Positions 1 through 7,378 of a stretch of DNA of 23,779 nt are shown in pieces. The translations under genes were made by a program, and so were the position numbers. The stretch is taken from the NCBI GenBank assembly GCA_031371425.1, contig JANMJO010000168.1, positions 1-23,779 on the forward strand, read 5' to 3'. The number at the start of each line of letters is the position of its first letter. The first letter of the stretch is position 1. Below the pieces are notes generated by a model, which did not search any database, was not told the DNA's origin, and saw only the letters and a program-made list of their open reading frames with translations. Source of the DNA: JAFMIX01 sp031371425 (GTDB lineage Bacteria > Verrucomicrobiota > Verrucomicrobiia > Limisphaerales > JAFMIX01).

Positions 1-258
1 CTGAACGCAGAACACGCGCCGGGACTGTTCAACGAATTGGCAACTGCTGTGTTCATCCAGCCGGCATCCGCAGCCCAGCAAACGTCCGCCCGCTGTCCCC
101 CTCTCCCACCCGCCGCGCCGGAGCGCGAGCGAGGCGGGTCGGATGGGAGAGGGGTTAGGGGTGAGGGCGGTTTGGCCCCACCGGAAACAGCGAAGAACCG
201 CGCGAACTGCGCGCCAGCGTTTGGACTGCGGACGATTCATCGCCGCTTTTGCCAGTAA
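1..258 (+). CDS. Possible 3' end of an upstream gene, read through a palindromic repeat
   Basis: Frame 1 is open from the first base to a stop at 256-258. The first 30 or so codons (LNAEHAPGLFNELATAVF and on) have a plausible mix of amino acids and mostly G/C third positions, so they could be the C-terminus of a gene that starts before the window. From about residue 33 the frame runs into the palindromic repeat at 98-154 and the composition becomes Arg/Gly/Pro-rich, as expected when a repeat is translated. No family is recognised. Either the native stop was lost when the repeat inserted, or the open frame is chance in GC-rich DNA. Confidence 0.25.
   Translation: MNAEHAPGLFNELATAVFIQPASAAQQTSARCPPLPPAAPERERGGSDGRGVRGEGGLAPPETAKNRANCAPAFGLRTIHRRFCQ
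98..154. repeat. REP-like palindrome with CCCCTCTCCCA ends
   Basis: The 11-bp arm CCCCTCTCCCA (98-108) is exactly complementary to TGGGAGAGGGG (144-154). The inner part contains cgccgcgccgg and gaggcgggtcgg, which extend the pairing imperfectly. It is followed by TTAGGGGTGAGGG. This is the layout of a REP/MITE-type intergenic element. No protein is encoded. Confidence 0.7.
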
Positions 259-263
259 AAAAT

Positions 264-292
264 ATCCGTGTTCATCCGTGTCATCCGTGGTT
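264..292 (+). repeat. Word repeat ATCCGTGT x3
   Basis: Three near-identical units (ATCCGTGT, TCATCCGTGT, CATCCGTGG) follow each other just before the cupin gene. The same word family, as ATCTGTG, builds the terminator at 2286-2374. It looks like one spacer-repeat class dispersed through the genome. Confidence 0.55.
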
Positions 293-308
293 GAATCAAT
301 CAGCTTTT

Positions 309-683
309 ATGGACATCAAGAATCTCGCGGCTGTGCCCGCGTTCATCACGAAGGACGGCTCGGAAATCCGCGAGCTGCTGGCGCACCGCAATTCCGCCAT
401 CCGCAACCAGAGCCTCGCCGAAGCGCGGTTGCCCGTGGGCGCGAGCACGCAGGAGCATTTTCATCCGCGCGCCGAGGAGATTTATTTCATCACGCATGGC
501 ACGGGGCGGATGAGGATTGAGAACGAGACTCGTGACGTGAAGCCCGGCGATGCCATCGCGATTCCGCCCGGTCTCAAACACAAGCTCTGGAACACCGGCG
601 CGGAGACGTTGCGTCTGCTCTGCTGCTGCGCGCCGGCCTACGAGCACGAGGACACGGTCATCACGGAGCCGGCGCAGGCTTGA
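309..683 (+). CDS. Small single-domain cupin protein
   Basis: A 124-residue protein made of one cupin barrel. Cupin motif 1 is visible as GASTQEHFHPRAEEIYFITHG, shown here as its key parts: His-Phe-His, then Glu-Glu four residues on and a closing Gly. Motif 2 is PGDAIAIPPGLKHKLWNTG, with PxG, His and Asn in place. The two His, the Glu and the later His are the usual metal ligands. The ATG at 309 lies just after a word repeat and gives the normal length for a stand-alone cupin; a longer frame from 249 would translate the repeat. The substrate cannot be read from sequence: such proteins include sugar isomerases, dioxygenases and sensors. The permease gene begins 11 bp downstream, so the two are probably co-transcribed. 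Confidence 0.85.
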   Translation: MDIKNLAAVPAFITKDGSEIRELLAHRNSAIRNQSLAEARLPVGASTQEHFHPRAEEIYFITHGTGRMRIENETRDVKPGDAIAIPPGLKHKLWNTGAETLRLLCCCAPAYEHEDTVITEPAQA

Positions 684-693
684 TTGTAGTCCC

Positions 694-1617
694 GTGAAAG
701 GCAAACATTCCAATTGGGCCGTCGCGAGCACGCTGCTGTTCACCATTTTTCTCTGGGGCGGCAACAACGTCGGCACGAAATGGCTGGTGCAGTCATGGCC
801 GCCGGGGTTCATTGGCGGCACGCGTTTCTTTTGCGCCGGGCTGCTGATGGTCGGGTTGTTCCGGTGGACGGATTGGTTCGGCGCGGCGGTGCGACCGAGC
901 CGCGTTCAGTCCCGCCAACTCTGGCTGCGCACCGGGCTGGCGCTCGCGGCCTACATCATTTGCTTCAACTGGGCGATGCGGCTCACGTCCGCCGCGCACG
1001 TGGCATTGTATCTGGGCGCATCGCCGGTGTGGGCGTTGCTGTGGGAAGAGCGCCCGCAAAAATCCTGGCGCAGCCTGCTGCGCTACGGTGCGGCGATCTT
1101 GGCGCTGGCGGGCGTGGTGACGTTGTTCTGGCCCGCCTTGCACGACGCGCGGCTGAATCCGATCGGCGAACTCTGCGGCATCGTCGGTAGCGTCTTGTGG
1201 ACGATCTACAGCCATGAATCGCGCCGGCTCAGCCTGGAAATTCCCGGCGCGGAAGTCGCCGCGCAAACGATGTGGCGCGCGGGCGTCTGGCTCATGCCGC
1301 TCGCGGCGGCGGAACTCGCGCTGGCCGCGCCCATCGTTTGGAAGCTCAACGACGTGATTATCCAAGCCGTGTGCATCATCGGCGGTGGCGTGGTGGCCTA
1401 CGCCTGCTGGAATAATGCGCTGCGCCTCTGGCCCGCCAGCCGCGTGTTTCTGTTCAACAATCTCATTCCGATTAGCACCATGACGTGGTCACATCTCATC
1501 CTCGGCGAGACGGTCACCAAGACTTTCTGGGTGGCCATGTTGTTGATTCTGGCGGGCGTCGCGCTCGGGCAAATCGGCTTTCTCAAGTTCGAGCAAAAAG
1601 TTCTGCCGCCGGACTGA
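694..1617 (+). CDS. EamA/DMT-family membrane transporter
   Basis: About 307 residues with roughly ten hydrophobic segments in two halves, the size and layout of drug/metabolite transporter proteins with tandem EamA domains. The first helix reads LLFTIFLWGGNNVGTKWLV, the usual EamA opening (small residues, W, then a G/N-rich turn). A helix ending NNLIPISTMTWSHLILGETV matches the conserved late segment 'PV.a.l.s...LGE' of the second repeat, including the final LGE. A GTG at 694 is preferred as start because it gives standard length; the frame is open upstream but overlaps the cupin gene. Located in the inner membrane; the exported or imported compound is unknown. Confidence 0.85.
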   Translation: MKGKHSNWAVASTLLFTIFLWGGNNVGTKWLVQSWPPGFIGGTRFFCAGLLMVGLFRWTDWFGAAVRPSRVQSRQLWLRTGLALAAYIICFNWAMRLTSAAHVALYLGASPVWALLWEERPQKSWRSLLRYGAAILALAGVVTLFWPALHDARLNPIGELCGIVGSVLWTIYSHESRRLSLEIPGAEVAAQTMWRAGVWLMPLAAAELALAAPIVWKLNDVIIQAVCIIGGGVVAYACWNNALRLWPASRVFLFNNLIPISTMTWSHLILGETVTKTFWVAMLLILAGVALGQIGFLKFEQKVLPPD

Positions 1618-1679
1618 CCGCGAACCGCTGACCGCGAACCGCTGGACACTCCGCCGCCGTTTTGAAACACTCCGCCCGC

Positions 1680-2285
1680 GTGAAACAATCAATCGTCACC
1701 TTGGACATGGAAGGCGTGCTGACGCCGGAAATCTGGATCGCCGTCGCCGAGAAGACCGGCATCGCCGAACTCCGCCGCACCACGCGCGACGAGCCGGATT
1801 ACGACAAGCTGATGAACTACCGCATCGGCATCCTCGACCGCCACGGCATCAAGCTCTCGCACATCCAGGAAGTCATCGGCACGCTCAAACCGCTGCCCGG
1901 CGGCAAGGAATTTCTCGATGAACTGCGCTCCTTCGTGCAGGTCATTATTTTGTCGGACACGTTCGAGCAATTCGCGCAACCGCTGGTCAAGCAGCTCAAT
2001 TGGCCCACGCTCTTCTGCCACCGGCTCACCGTGGAGAATGACCGCATCACCGGCTACCAACTCCGCCAGCCGAACCAGAAGCAGAAGTCCGTGGCCGCAT
2101 TGAAGTCCTTGAACTACCACGTCGTCGCTGCCGGCGATTCCTACAACGACACCGCGATGTTGCTGGAGGCGAACGTCGGTTTCCTCATCCACGCGCCGGA
2201 GAATGTGAAGCAGGAATTCCCGCAGCTCAAAGCCGTGGACAGCCATGCGGAGTTGATGAAGCTAATCCGGCAAGCCCTGGCTTGA
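1680..2285 (+). CDS. thrH: ThrH: phosphoserine phosphatase / homoserine phosphotransferase
   Basis: HAD-superfamily enzyme very similar along its whole length to Pseudomonas ThrH as I recall it. Landmarks: motif I DMEGVLTPEIWIAVAEKTG (nucleophile Asp and the second acidic residue, Glu, typical of ThrH), then TTRDEPDYDKLM, motif II ILSDTFEQFAQP, a 'LCHRL' equivalent FCHRL, GYQLRQ, and motif III/IV AAGDSYNDTAML, followed by HAPENV. ThrH removes phosphate from phosphoserine and can pass it to homoserine, linking serine and threonine synthesis in the cytoplasm. The GTG at 1680 matches the family's short N-terminus; a TTG at 1662 would add six residues. The gene ends directly at a strong palindromic terminator and is convergent with gpsA. 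Confidence 0.9.
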   Translation: MKQSIVTLDMEGVLTPEIWIAVAEKTGIAELRRTTRDEPDYDKLMNYRIGILDRHGIKLSHIQEVIGTLKPLPGGKEFLDELRSFVQVIILSDTFEQFAQPLVKQLNWPTLFCHRLTVENDRITGYQLRQPNQKQKSVAALKSLNYHVVAAGDSYNDTAMLLEANVGFLIHAPENVKQEFPQLKAVDSHAELMKLIRQALA

Positions 2286-2374
2286 GCCACAGATTTGCAC
2301 AGATGAAACACAGATAAGGAACAGGCAAAACCGGCTCTGGTTTCATCTGTGTTTCATCTGTGTAAATCTGTGGC
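2286..2374. terminator. Bidirectional terminator between thrH and gpsA
   Basis: A 30-nt left arm (2286-2315) starts right after the thrH stop and is complementary to the right arm (2345-2374) with a single mismatch. The arms are made of ATCTGTG words and end in GCCACAG/CTGTGGC. The right arm is followed by TAAAAAA, and 7 bp later comes the gpsA stop (minus strand). Position and symmetry suit termination of both convergent transcripts. Confidence 0.75.
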
Positions 2375-2381
2375 TAAAAAA

Positions 2382-3362
2382 TCAGTCCTCCGCCTTCGAT
2401 TCCCGCCCCGTCAAATCCTGCACCGCCTGCCGCACGTCCTTGCCTTCGTAAAGCATCGCGTAAACCTCGTCAATGATCGGCGTGCTGACGCCGTGCTTGC
2501 GTGCGAGTTCGCGGGCCGAGCGCGCGTTGGGATAGCCTTCCGCCACCGCCGTCATGCTGGCGACGATGGCTTCCGCCTTCTCGCCCTTGCCGAGCCGCTC
2601 GCCGAAACCGCGGTTGCGGCTCAACGGCGAAAAGCACGTCACCATCAAATCGCCGAGCCCGCTCAAGCCGGTGAAGGTGTCCGCCTGCGCGCCGCACGCC
2701 ACACCGAGCCGGCGCATCTCGGAAATGGCGCGCGTGAGCAACGCCGCCTTGGAGTTGTCGCCAAAGCCGAGGCCATCGCACACCCCCGCGCCGATGGCGA
2801 TGACGTTCTTGAGCGCGCCGCCGAGCTCCACGCCGTGGATGTCGCTGCTGGTGTAAACGCGGAACGCCGGGCCGTGAAAAAGCGATTGCACCGTCTGCGC
2901 CGCCGCTGCGTCCTCGCTCGCGGCGACGATGGCGGTGGGGATTCCCTTTGCAACTTCCGTGGCAAGCGTCGGGCCGGACATGGCCACGATGCGGGACTTC
3001 GGCGAATTCTCACGGAGAATGTCCGTCATCGTCTCGCCGGTCTCGAACTCGATGCCCTTCGTCACGCTCACGACGATGCCCGTGAAGTCGCGCAGCGGTT
3101 TGCTCACGTTGCGGTAAGCCTTGGACACGGCGGCGACGACCACCAGCTCCGCGCTGGCCACGGCCTTGGCGGCATCGGCCTCGCCGCGCAGGTTGGGCGG
3201 CAGTTGAATGCCCGGCAGGTAACGCTCGTTGACGTGCGTCCGATTGATGCCCTCGACAGCTTCGGGAAAGAAATCCCAGATGACGACCTCGTGGTTGCGA
3301 ATGGCGAGGATGCGGGCGAGGGCAGTGCCCCAAGCGCCCGCGCCGAGAACGGTGATTTTCAT
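2382..3362 (-). CDS. gpsA: Glycerol-3-phosphate dehydrogenase [NAD(P)+]
   Basis: A 326-residue GpsA of normal length. The N-terminus MKITVLGAGAWGTALARILA is the Rossmann GxGxWG fingerprint. Further on are VTKGIE, the SGPTLATEVAKGIPTAIV block (normally SGPSFAxEV), the catalytic lysine in GGALKNVIAIGAG, and GLSGLGDLMVTC with SRNRGFG. It reduces dihydroxyacetone phosphate to sn-glycerol-3-phosphate in the cytoplasm, the substrate of the PlsY enzyme encoded just upstream. Its ATG (3362-3360) overlaps the plsY stop by 4 bp (ATGA), so the pair is very likely translationally coupled. The Ser-Phe to Thr-Leu change in the SGPSF block is a mild departure. Confidence 0.96.
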   Translation of the reverse strand: MKITVLGAGAWGTALARILAIRNHEVVIWDFFPEAVEGINRTHVNERYLPGIQLPPNLRGEADAAKAVASAELVVVAAVSKAYRNVSKPLRDFTGIVVSVTKGIEFETGETMTDILRENSPKSRIVAMSGPTLATEVAKGIPTAIVAASEDAAAAQTVQSLFHGPAFRVYTSSDIHGVELGGALKNVIAIGAGVCDGLGFGDNSKAALLTRAISEMRRLGVACGAQADTFTGLSGLGDLMVTCFSPLSRNRGFGERLGKGEKAEAIVASMTAVAEGYPNARSARELARKHGVSTPIIDEVYAMLYEGKDVRQAVQDLTGRESKAED

Positions 3363-3994
3363 TTCTGGGTTTCCTTTTTTTTGTTTCCGATGCGGTTTTC
3401 CGTGCCGTCGCGCAGTCGCCGGATGTTAGACTTGTGTTTGTAAATCGCGAGCGCGCCGAGTGCGATGGTGACGATGCGGAGCAGCAGGCTATCGCGCGTG
3501 AACCACACGGCGGAGGGCAGGGCGATGGCCGCGGCGATGGAGCCGATGGAAACGTAGCGCGTGAGCAACAGCGTCACCGCGAAGACCGCTACGGAAACGC
3601 CCATCGCGAGCGGTGCGAGCGCGAGGAACACGCCTGCCGAAGTCGCGATGCCCTTGCCGCCTTTGAACTTCAGCCAGCAGGTGTAGTTGTGGCCCAGCAC
3701 CGCGCCGATGCCGGCGATGACACGGTGCGTTTCCACATCTGCGGCGGAAATGTTGAAAGCCGTTTGCAGCCAGACGGGCAGGCAGACCGCCGCGAAACCT
3801 TTCGCCGCATCCGCGAGCAGCACGAAGATGCCCGCAGGTTTGCCGAGCACGCGCATCGCATTCGTCGCGCCGATGTTGCCGCTGCCGACGGTGCGGATGT
3901 CTATGCCCTTCACCTTTGCCGCGAGATAGCCCGTTGGAATCGAGCCGAGTAGATACGCGGCGAGCGCGGTCAGGATGTAACTCAAAATTGGCAC
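3359..3994 (-). CDS. plsY: Acyl-phosphate:glycerol-3-phosphate acyltransferase PlsY
   Basis: About 211 residues with five or so membrane helices, normal for PlsY. All three conserved loops are visible: LGSIPTGYL near the start, GSGNIGATNAMRVLGKPAG, and GHNYTCWLKFKGGKGIATSAGV. PlsY transfers an acyl group from acyl-phosphate to glycerol-3-phosphate at the inner membrane, the first step of phospholipid synthesis, and uses the product of the overlapping gpsA. The start is set at the GTG at 3994 because it gives the usual hydrophobic N-terminus (VPILSYILTALAAYLLGS). An ATG at 4036 is in frame, but its 14 extra residues would be translated from the word repeat at 4008-4040. Confidence 0.94.
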   Translation of the reverse strand: MPILSYILTALAAYLLGSIPTGYLAAKVKGIDIRTVGSGNIGATNAMRVLGKPAGIFVLLADAAKGFAAVCLPVWLQTAFNISAADVETHRVIAGIGAVLGHNYTCWLKFKGGKGIATSAGVFLALAPLAMGVSVAVFAVTLLLTRYVSIGSIAAAIALPSAVWFTRDSLLLRIVTIALGALAIYKHKSNIRRLRDGTENRIGNKKKETQK

Positions 3995-4007
3995 GGCGAA
4001 ACTGTAT

Positions 4008-4067
4008 AAGTCCAAAGTCCGAAGTTCAAAGTCCAAAGTTGAGCGTAGCGGCGTCTCGGCAGAGCGC
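4008..4067. repeat. Word repeat (AAAGTCC/GAAGTTC) plus truncated GTAGCGGC element
   Basis: Positions 4008-4040 consist of alternating AAGTCCAAAGTCC and GAAGTTCAAAGTCC words. Directly after it, 4045-4067 (GTAGCGGCGTCTCGGCAGAG and on) matches the start of the element at 9914-9981 with one difference over about 23 bp, but lacks the other half. It is a truncated copy next to the plsY start. Confidence 0.7.
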
Positions 4068-4124
4068 TAAATATTTTTTTGGCGGCGTAAAGCAAGGCAG
4101 GTTGCCGCTCGCGGTCCGAAAGAA

Positions 4125-4157
4125 CCCGACCGCGCCGATTTTTTTCGGCGGGTCGGG
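4125..4157. terminator. Stem-loop downstream of the propeller-like gene
   Basis: CCCGACCGCGCCGA pairs with TCGGCGGGTCGGG across a T-rich loop, with one bulged base. It lies 25 bp past the stop of the minus-strand gene at 4183-5124. There is no clear U-tract in the minus-strand reading direction, so a terminator role is only inferred. Confidence 0.4.
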
Positions 4158-4182
4158 TGTGTGGTTTCGGTTTTAAGTCAGA

Positions 4183-5124
4183 TCAATCCTGGCCGTTCCA
4201 ATCGCAATGTTCACGGACATCGCGGGCCTGTACGATCACGCCTGCCGAGGAGCACGTCCAGAATACGCTGCCGTTTGGAGCAACTGTGATGTCGGTCGGT
4301 TCGGGGTCACCTGCGTCCACCAGTTCCAGTTCGCCGGTTTCCAGATCGAACGCGGAAACTTTATTCGCGCCGCCATGGGCGCCGTTGACGCCAGGCGTGG
4401 GCACTTCGGTGAAGTAAAGAATGTGCCGCCGTTGATCGAGCGCGATGCCGGTTGGTTTGCTCAAGTCTTTCAAGAGGCGCGTCACCGTGCCGTCCGCAGT
4501 CCGGCACAGAATCACACCCGCGCTTTTGCACGTCCAATACGCCGTGCCATTGCGCGACACGGTGATGTCTGTGGGTTCGGGTTCACCCAGAGTGAGAATT
4601 TCAATCCCCAGGCCGTCGGAAACATTGACGGTGTTCGTGCCGCCGTTTTTACCGGACACACCGGGCGTGGGGACTTGGGTGAAATAAACAAAGCCCCAAC
4701 GATCCACCGCAATGCCACTGGGCTTGCTGAGGCCGCCGAGAAAGCGGCTGACTTCGCCCTTGTGATTGCGTTCGAGAATCACCCCGGCGGATTTGCACGT
4801 CCAATAAAGTTCGCCCTCCTTGCTGAGAGCGAGATTGGTCGGCTCCGGTTCGCCCGTGGTCAGGTTGACCAACTTGCCGGTGCCGAGCTTGATGCGGTCC
4901 ACGGTGTTGGAACCGCCATTCCTCCCAGACACGCCGGGCGTGGGGAGTTGCGTGATGTACAAGGTGCGATTACCGCTGGCGACGATGCCGGTGGGCCGCT
5001 TGAATCCGGTGGCGACGACGCGGGTTTCGTAATCTTGAGCGTGGGCCGGCGCACCACAGGCCAGCAGTGTAAGAACGCCCACGGCAATCGTGGCGGGTTT
5101 GAGTATTTTTTTGAGGAGCAACAT
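4183..5124 (-). CDS. Exported protein with three ~90-residue propeller-like repeats
   Basis: A 313-residue protein with an N-terminal signal (KKILKP, a hydrophobic core, then LLAC and AHAQ). Cleavage could be by signal peptidase I after AHA, or at Cys23 as a lipoprotein. The rest is three repeats of about 90 residues. Each has a KPTGIA-type strand, YFTQVPTPGVSGKNGGTNTV (VPTPGV at about 61, 152 and 242), then GEPEPTDITVS and YWTCKSAGVI (WTC at about 108, 198 and 290). The strand pattern resembles NHL/SMP-30-like beta-propellers with two blades per repeat. No catalytic function is recognised; a binding or surface role is a guess. It stands alone between two spacers. The repeats are also evident in the DNA, suggesting fairly recent internal duplication or gene conversion. 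Confidence 0.8.
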   Translation of the reverse strand: MLLLKKILKPATIAVGVLTLLACGAPAHAQDYETRVVATGFKRPTGIVASGNRTLYITQLPTPGVSGRNGGSNTVDRIKLGTGKLVNLTTGEPEPTNLALSKEGELYWTCKSAGVILERNHKGEVSRFLGGLSKPSGIAVDRWGFVYFTQVPTPGVSGKNGGTNTVNVSDGLGIEILTLGEPEPTDITVSRNGTAYWTCKSAGVILCRTADGTVTRLLKDLSKPTGIALDQRRHILYFTEVPTPGVNGAHGGANKVSAFDLETGELELVDAGDPEPTDITVAPNGSVFWTCSSAGVIVQARDVREHCDWNGQD

Positions 5125-5737
5125 GGTATGACTCGCTTTCTTTTTTGGTTTGGTAAGTTTCGGCGATTCCGCACTTCAACTGAAGCACTGACGAATCTCC
5201 GGTTCGTGAATATGAGTCGCAAGGGGCAGACTTATTCCGCGCAATTAACGGCAACCTCTGTTAAAAGATATTTTTTTAGATTCCGTGGAATAAACGAAGT
5301 GGGAACGACTCTTACAACGGTGGCGGAGTTGCATTTCGATCAATCCCCATCTGCGGGCACACGAACGGTCTCGTTGTGTAGTGTTTTGTGTTTCACGCGA
5401 AGGAATAGGATGGTCGTTGCAGGATTCGCGGCCACTGTTTTCATCCAAGTGGGCCGCGCAAACTTTGAATCAAATTTAACCGGGACGATTCATACTTGAG
5501 ACGGGGAGCGCGTCCGCCTCGGGCGCCGTGGGCCGCGCCCTGCGGCCCACTTGTGGCGGCTGGAATTCATCCGCCGTTTGGTGAGTCTCTCGACTCCAGT
5601 GTTCGGCGCGCGGGCGCGCCGAACTACAGCCGGGGCGGCTGTGCTCCCAAAGATACCAACTGCATCGTTCCGGTTTAAGCGCGATCATAAAGTTTGGAAT
5701 TGTTGGAATAAACTGCGACCTTGGTGCTCTTATCATT
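5125..5737. other. Gene-free spacer with REP-type palindromes and sigma-gene upstream region
   Basis: No credible gene is seen in these 613 bp. The first 380 bp should hold the leader and promoter of the minus-strand gene ending at 4183, but no convincing hexamer pair is evident. From about 5510 the DNA becomes palindromic: a perfect 9-bp stem GTGGGCCGC/GCGGCCCAC (5528-5550) and a perfect 11-bp stem GTTCGGCGCGC/GCGCGCCGAAC (5601-5624). A further inverted pair GGGAGCGCG/TGTGCTCCC brackets them loosely. Just before the sigma factor gene are two close GGAAT words (GGAATTGTTGGAATAA, about 5696-5711), reminiscent of ECF -35 elements; autoregulation is only a suggestion. Confidence 0.5.
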
Positions 5738-6292
5738 GTGGACGAACTTGATTACGAGGAAATCGTAGGGTTACACGCGGACGACCTGTATCGGTTTGCC
5801 TTCAGTCTGACCAGCAAGGCGGACGAAGCGGGCGAGCTAACGCAGGAGACGTATTGTCGTCTGCTGACCAAGGGCGGCCAGCTTCGTGACCGGGCCAAGG
5901 TCAAATCGTGGCTGTTCACGACGCTCTACCGGGTTTTTCTAGGCTGGAAACGGCACGAAAGCCGGCACCCACATCTAGAAATTGAATCGGTCGCGCACGA
6001 GTTGCCGGTGTTCATGCCCGCAACGGTGGACGCGATGGACGGCGAAACCATTATGGCACGACTATTGGAAATCGAGGAGCGTTATCGCACCCCGCTGACG
6101 CTTTTCTACCTGCAAGACCTCGCTTACCGCGACATCGCCGAGCTTTTGGAATTGCCCGTGGGCACGGTGATGTCTCGCCTGTCGCGCGGCAAAGACCTGT
6201 TGCGTCAGCGAATTTCCATCCAGTTCGCCGACACGCCGGAAAAAATCATACCCATCAAACTGGAGCGCCTGAAAAAAACGGAGTCGTTATGA
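5738..6292 (+). CDS. ECF-type RNA polymerase sigma factor
   Basis: 184 residues with the two domains of an extracytoplasmic-function sigma factor. Region 2 runs over about residues 8-75: HADDLYRFAFSLTSKADEAGELTQETYCRLL, then VKSWLFTTLYRVFLGWKR, the usual 'w L..i.rn...d..R' area. Region 4 covers about 105-165: LLEIEERYRTPLTLFYLQDLAYRDIAELLELPVGTVMSRLSRGKDLLRQRI, in essence the 'G.i.SRl.RgR..Lr' helix-turn-helix. The GTG at 5738 is the best start. The stop overlaps the start of the next gene by 4 bp (ATGA), the usual sigma/anti-sigma arrangement. It probably controls the redox operon that follows. Confidence 0.93.
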   Translation: MDELDYEEIVGLHADDLYRFAFSLTSKADEAGELTQETYCRLLTKGGQLRDRAKVKSWLFTTLYRVFLGWKRHESRHPHLEIESVAHELPVFMPATVDAMDGETIMARLLEIEERYRTPLTLFYLQDLAYRDIAELLELPVGTVMSRLSRGKDLLRQRISIQFADTPEKIIPIKLERLKKTESL

Positions 6293-7050
6293 ACCGAGAC
6301 GAAGCCACATACATTTTGCGCGCCTACCGGGTGGACGGTCAGGACGCGAACGACCCGCAATTCCGCAAGGCGCTCGAACTGGTGAGGCTCGATCCCGAAC
6401 TGGCGCGGTGGTTCGCCGAGGAACAAGCCGTGGACATCCGTGTCGCGCATAAGCTTCGCGCCTTCCCGGTGCCGTCCGACTTGAAGTCGCAACTGCTCGC
6501 GGTGCGCAAGATTGTTACGTTGCCGGCTTGGTGGCAGCGACGCGGTTGGCAAGTCGCCGCCGCCGCGGGCGTGGCGTTGCTGGTGACGATCAGCGTTCTT
6601 TTCATCCGGCTTGCAACGCCCGCCGATTTCGCGTGCGGGCAATCGTCGTTCGCGCAATATCGCGACACGATGGCCGATTTCGCCGGCAACAAACTCTGGC
6701 GGCTCGACCTCAATTCGCCGGACGTGAAGGAAGTCCGCCGCTGGCTGACGCAAAAAGACGCGCCCGGCGATCTGCAACTGCCTGCCGGACTGGATGGCCG
6801 CCCCAGCGTGGGCTGCCGCGTGCTGAACTGGGGTGGCAAAAAAGTCGCGCTCGTCTGTTTTGAACTGGCGAACCACGAGAAAGCGCATTTGCTCGTGATC
6901 GATCGCGACGCCTTGAGCGACGCGCCTGCGGAATCGCCGCAGTTCGCGCAAACCGGGAAGATAGCCACTTTGTCATGGAGCCGCGACGGCAAGACTTATG
7001 TGCTGGCCTGCAAAGGCGGCACGCAATCGGAATTACTCGGGTTGCTGTGA
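6289..7050 (+). CDS. Single-pass membrane protein, probable anti-sigma factor
   Basis: 253 residues: a cytoplasmic N-terminal part of about 85 residues, one membrane helix at about 88-107 (WQVAAAAGVALLVTISVLFI) and a C-terminal part of about 145 residues predicted outside. Being coupled (ATGA overlap) to an ECF sigma gene and having this topology, it is the likely anti-sigma factor. No HxxxCxxC zinc motif is seen, so it is not a standard ZAS protein. The outer part has LWRLDLNSPDVKEVRRWL, GCRVLNWGGKKVALVCFEL and TLSWSRDGKTYVLACKGG; it is not a domain I can name. Cysteines in the outer part (about 116, 177, 191 and 243) could sense thiol redox state, given the neighbours; this is inference. 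Confidence 0.75.
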   Translation: MNRDEATYILRAYRVDGQDANDPQFRKALELVRLDPELARWFAEEQAVDIRVAHKLRAFPVPSDLKSQLLAVRKIVTLPAWWQRRGWQVAAAAGVALLVTISVLFIRLATPADFACGQSSFAQYRDTMADFAGNKLWRLDLNSPDVKEVRRWLTQKDAPGDLQLPAGLDGRPSVGCRVLNWGGKKVALVCFELANHEKAHLLVIDRDALSDAPAESPQFAQTGKIATLSWSRDGKTYVLACKGGTQSELLGLL

Positions 7051-7106
7051 CTATATTTTATTTCCTGTAAGGATGGGAAGCCCAGGTCCGTCAAACAGAC
7101 GACGAT

Positions 7107-7376
7107 ATGAAAACCAAAACATCGTGCCCGACCCAAACTGCGCCGCCCAGGGTTCGGCGGCGCATTCTCACCGGCGGGTTTGCCCTGCTCGCCCTGCTGC
7201 TGGCGGGTTGCGCATCGCCAGCGGTGAAACAGCAACGGCTCGTCGCCAAGCCCAACATGATCTTCTCTGACTCAATGGCGTTCACCTACAATTCCTCGCG
7301 GCTCTTCCCGCAACTCGCGCCCGGCTTCAGCGGGGCCGGCGCGTCGCAAAACTCCGGCTGCACCTCCTGTCGTTGA
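7107..7376 (+). CDS. DUF4266-type small lipoprotein
   Basis: 89 residues. The signal RRRILTGGFALLALLLAGC ends in a clear lipobox (LAGC, Cys35). The mature part of about 55 residues has the DUF4266 features I recall: RLVAKPNMIFSDSMAFTYNS, then a Gly/Ala/Ser-rich stretch and the terminal SGCTSCR with a C-x-x-C. The lipoprotein would sit in the outer or inner membrane, facing the periplasm. DUF4266 genes are often found beside thioredoxin-like and beta-barrel DUF3570 genes, and sometimes ApbE flavin transferases. Here the next gene carries both a thioredoxin and a barrel; no ApbE is in the window. The terminal CTSC is an obvious candidate for thiol exchange with that thioredoxin or for metal or cofactor attachment, which remains unproven. 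Confidence 0.85.
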   Translation: MKTKTSCPTQTAPPRVRRRILTGGFALLALLLAGCASPAVKQQRLVAKPNMIFSDSMAFTYNSSRLFPQLAPGFSGAGASQNSGCTSCR

Positions 7377-7378
7377 TC

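Noticed and set aside
2349..3443. 364-codon plus-strand frame opposite gpsA
   Set aside because: It is antisense to an unmistakable GpsA and is Arg/Ala/His-rich, without any family signature.
4207..5499. 430-codon open frame on the plus strand opposite the propeller-like gene
   Set aside because: The minus strand has a signal peptide and three conserved repeats; the plus frame only mirrors those DNA repeats and runs on into the spacer.
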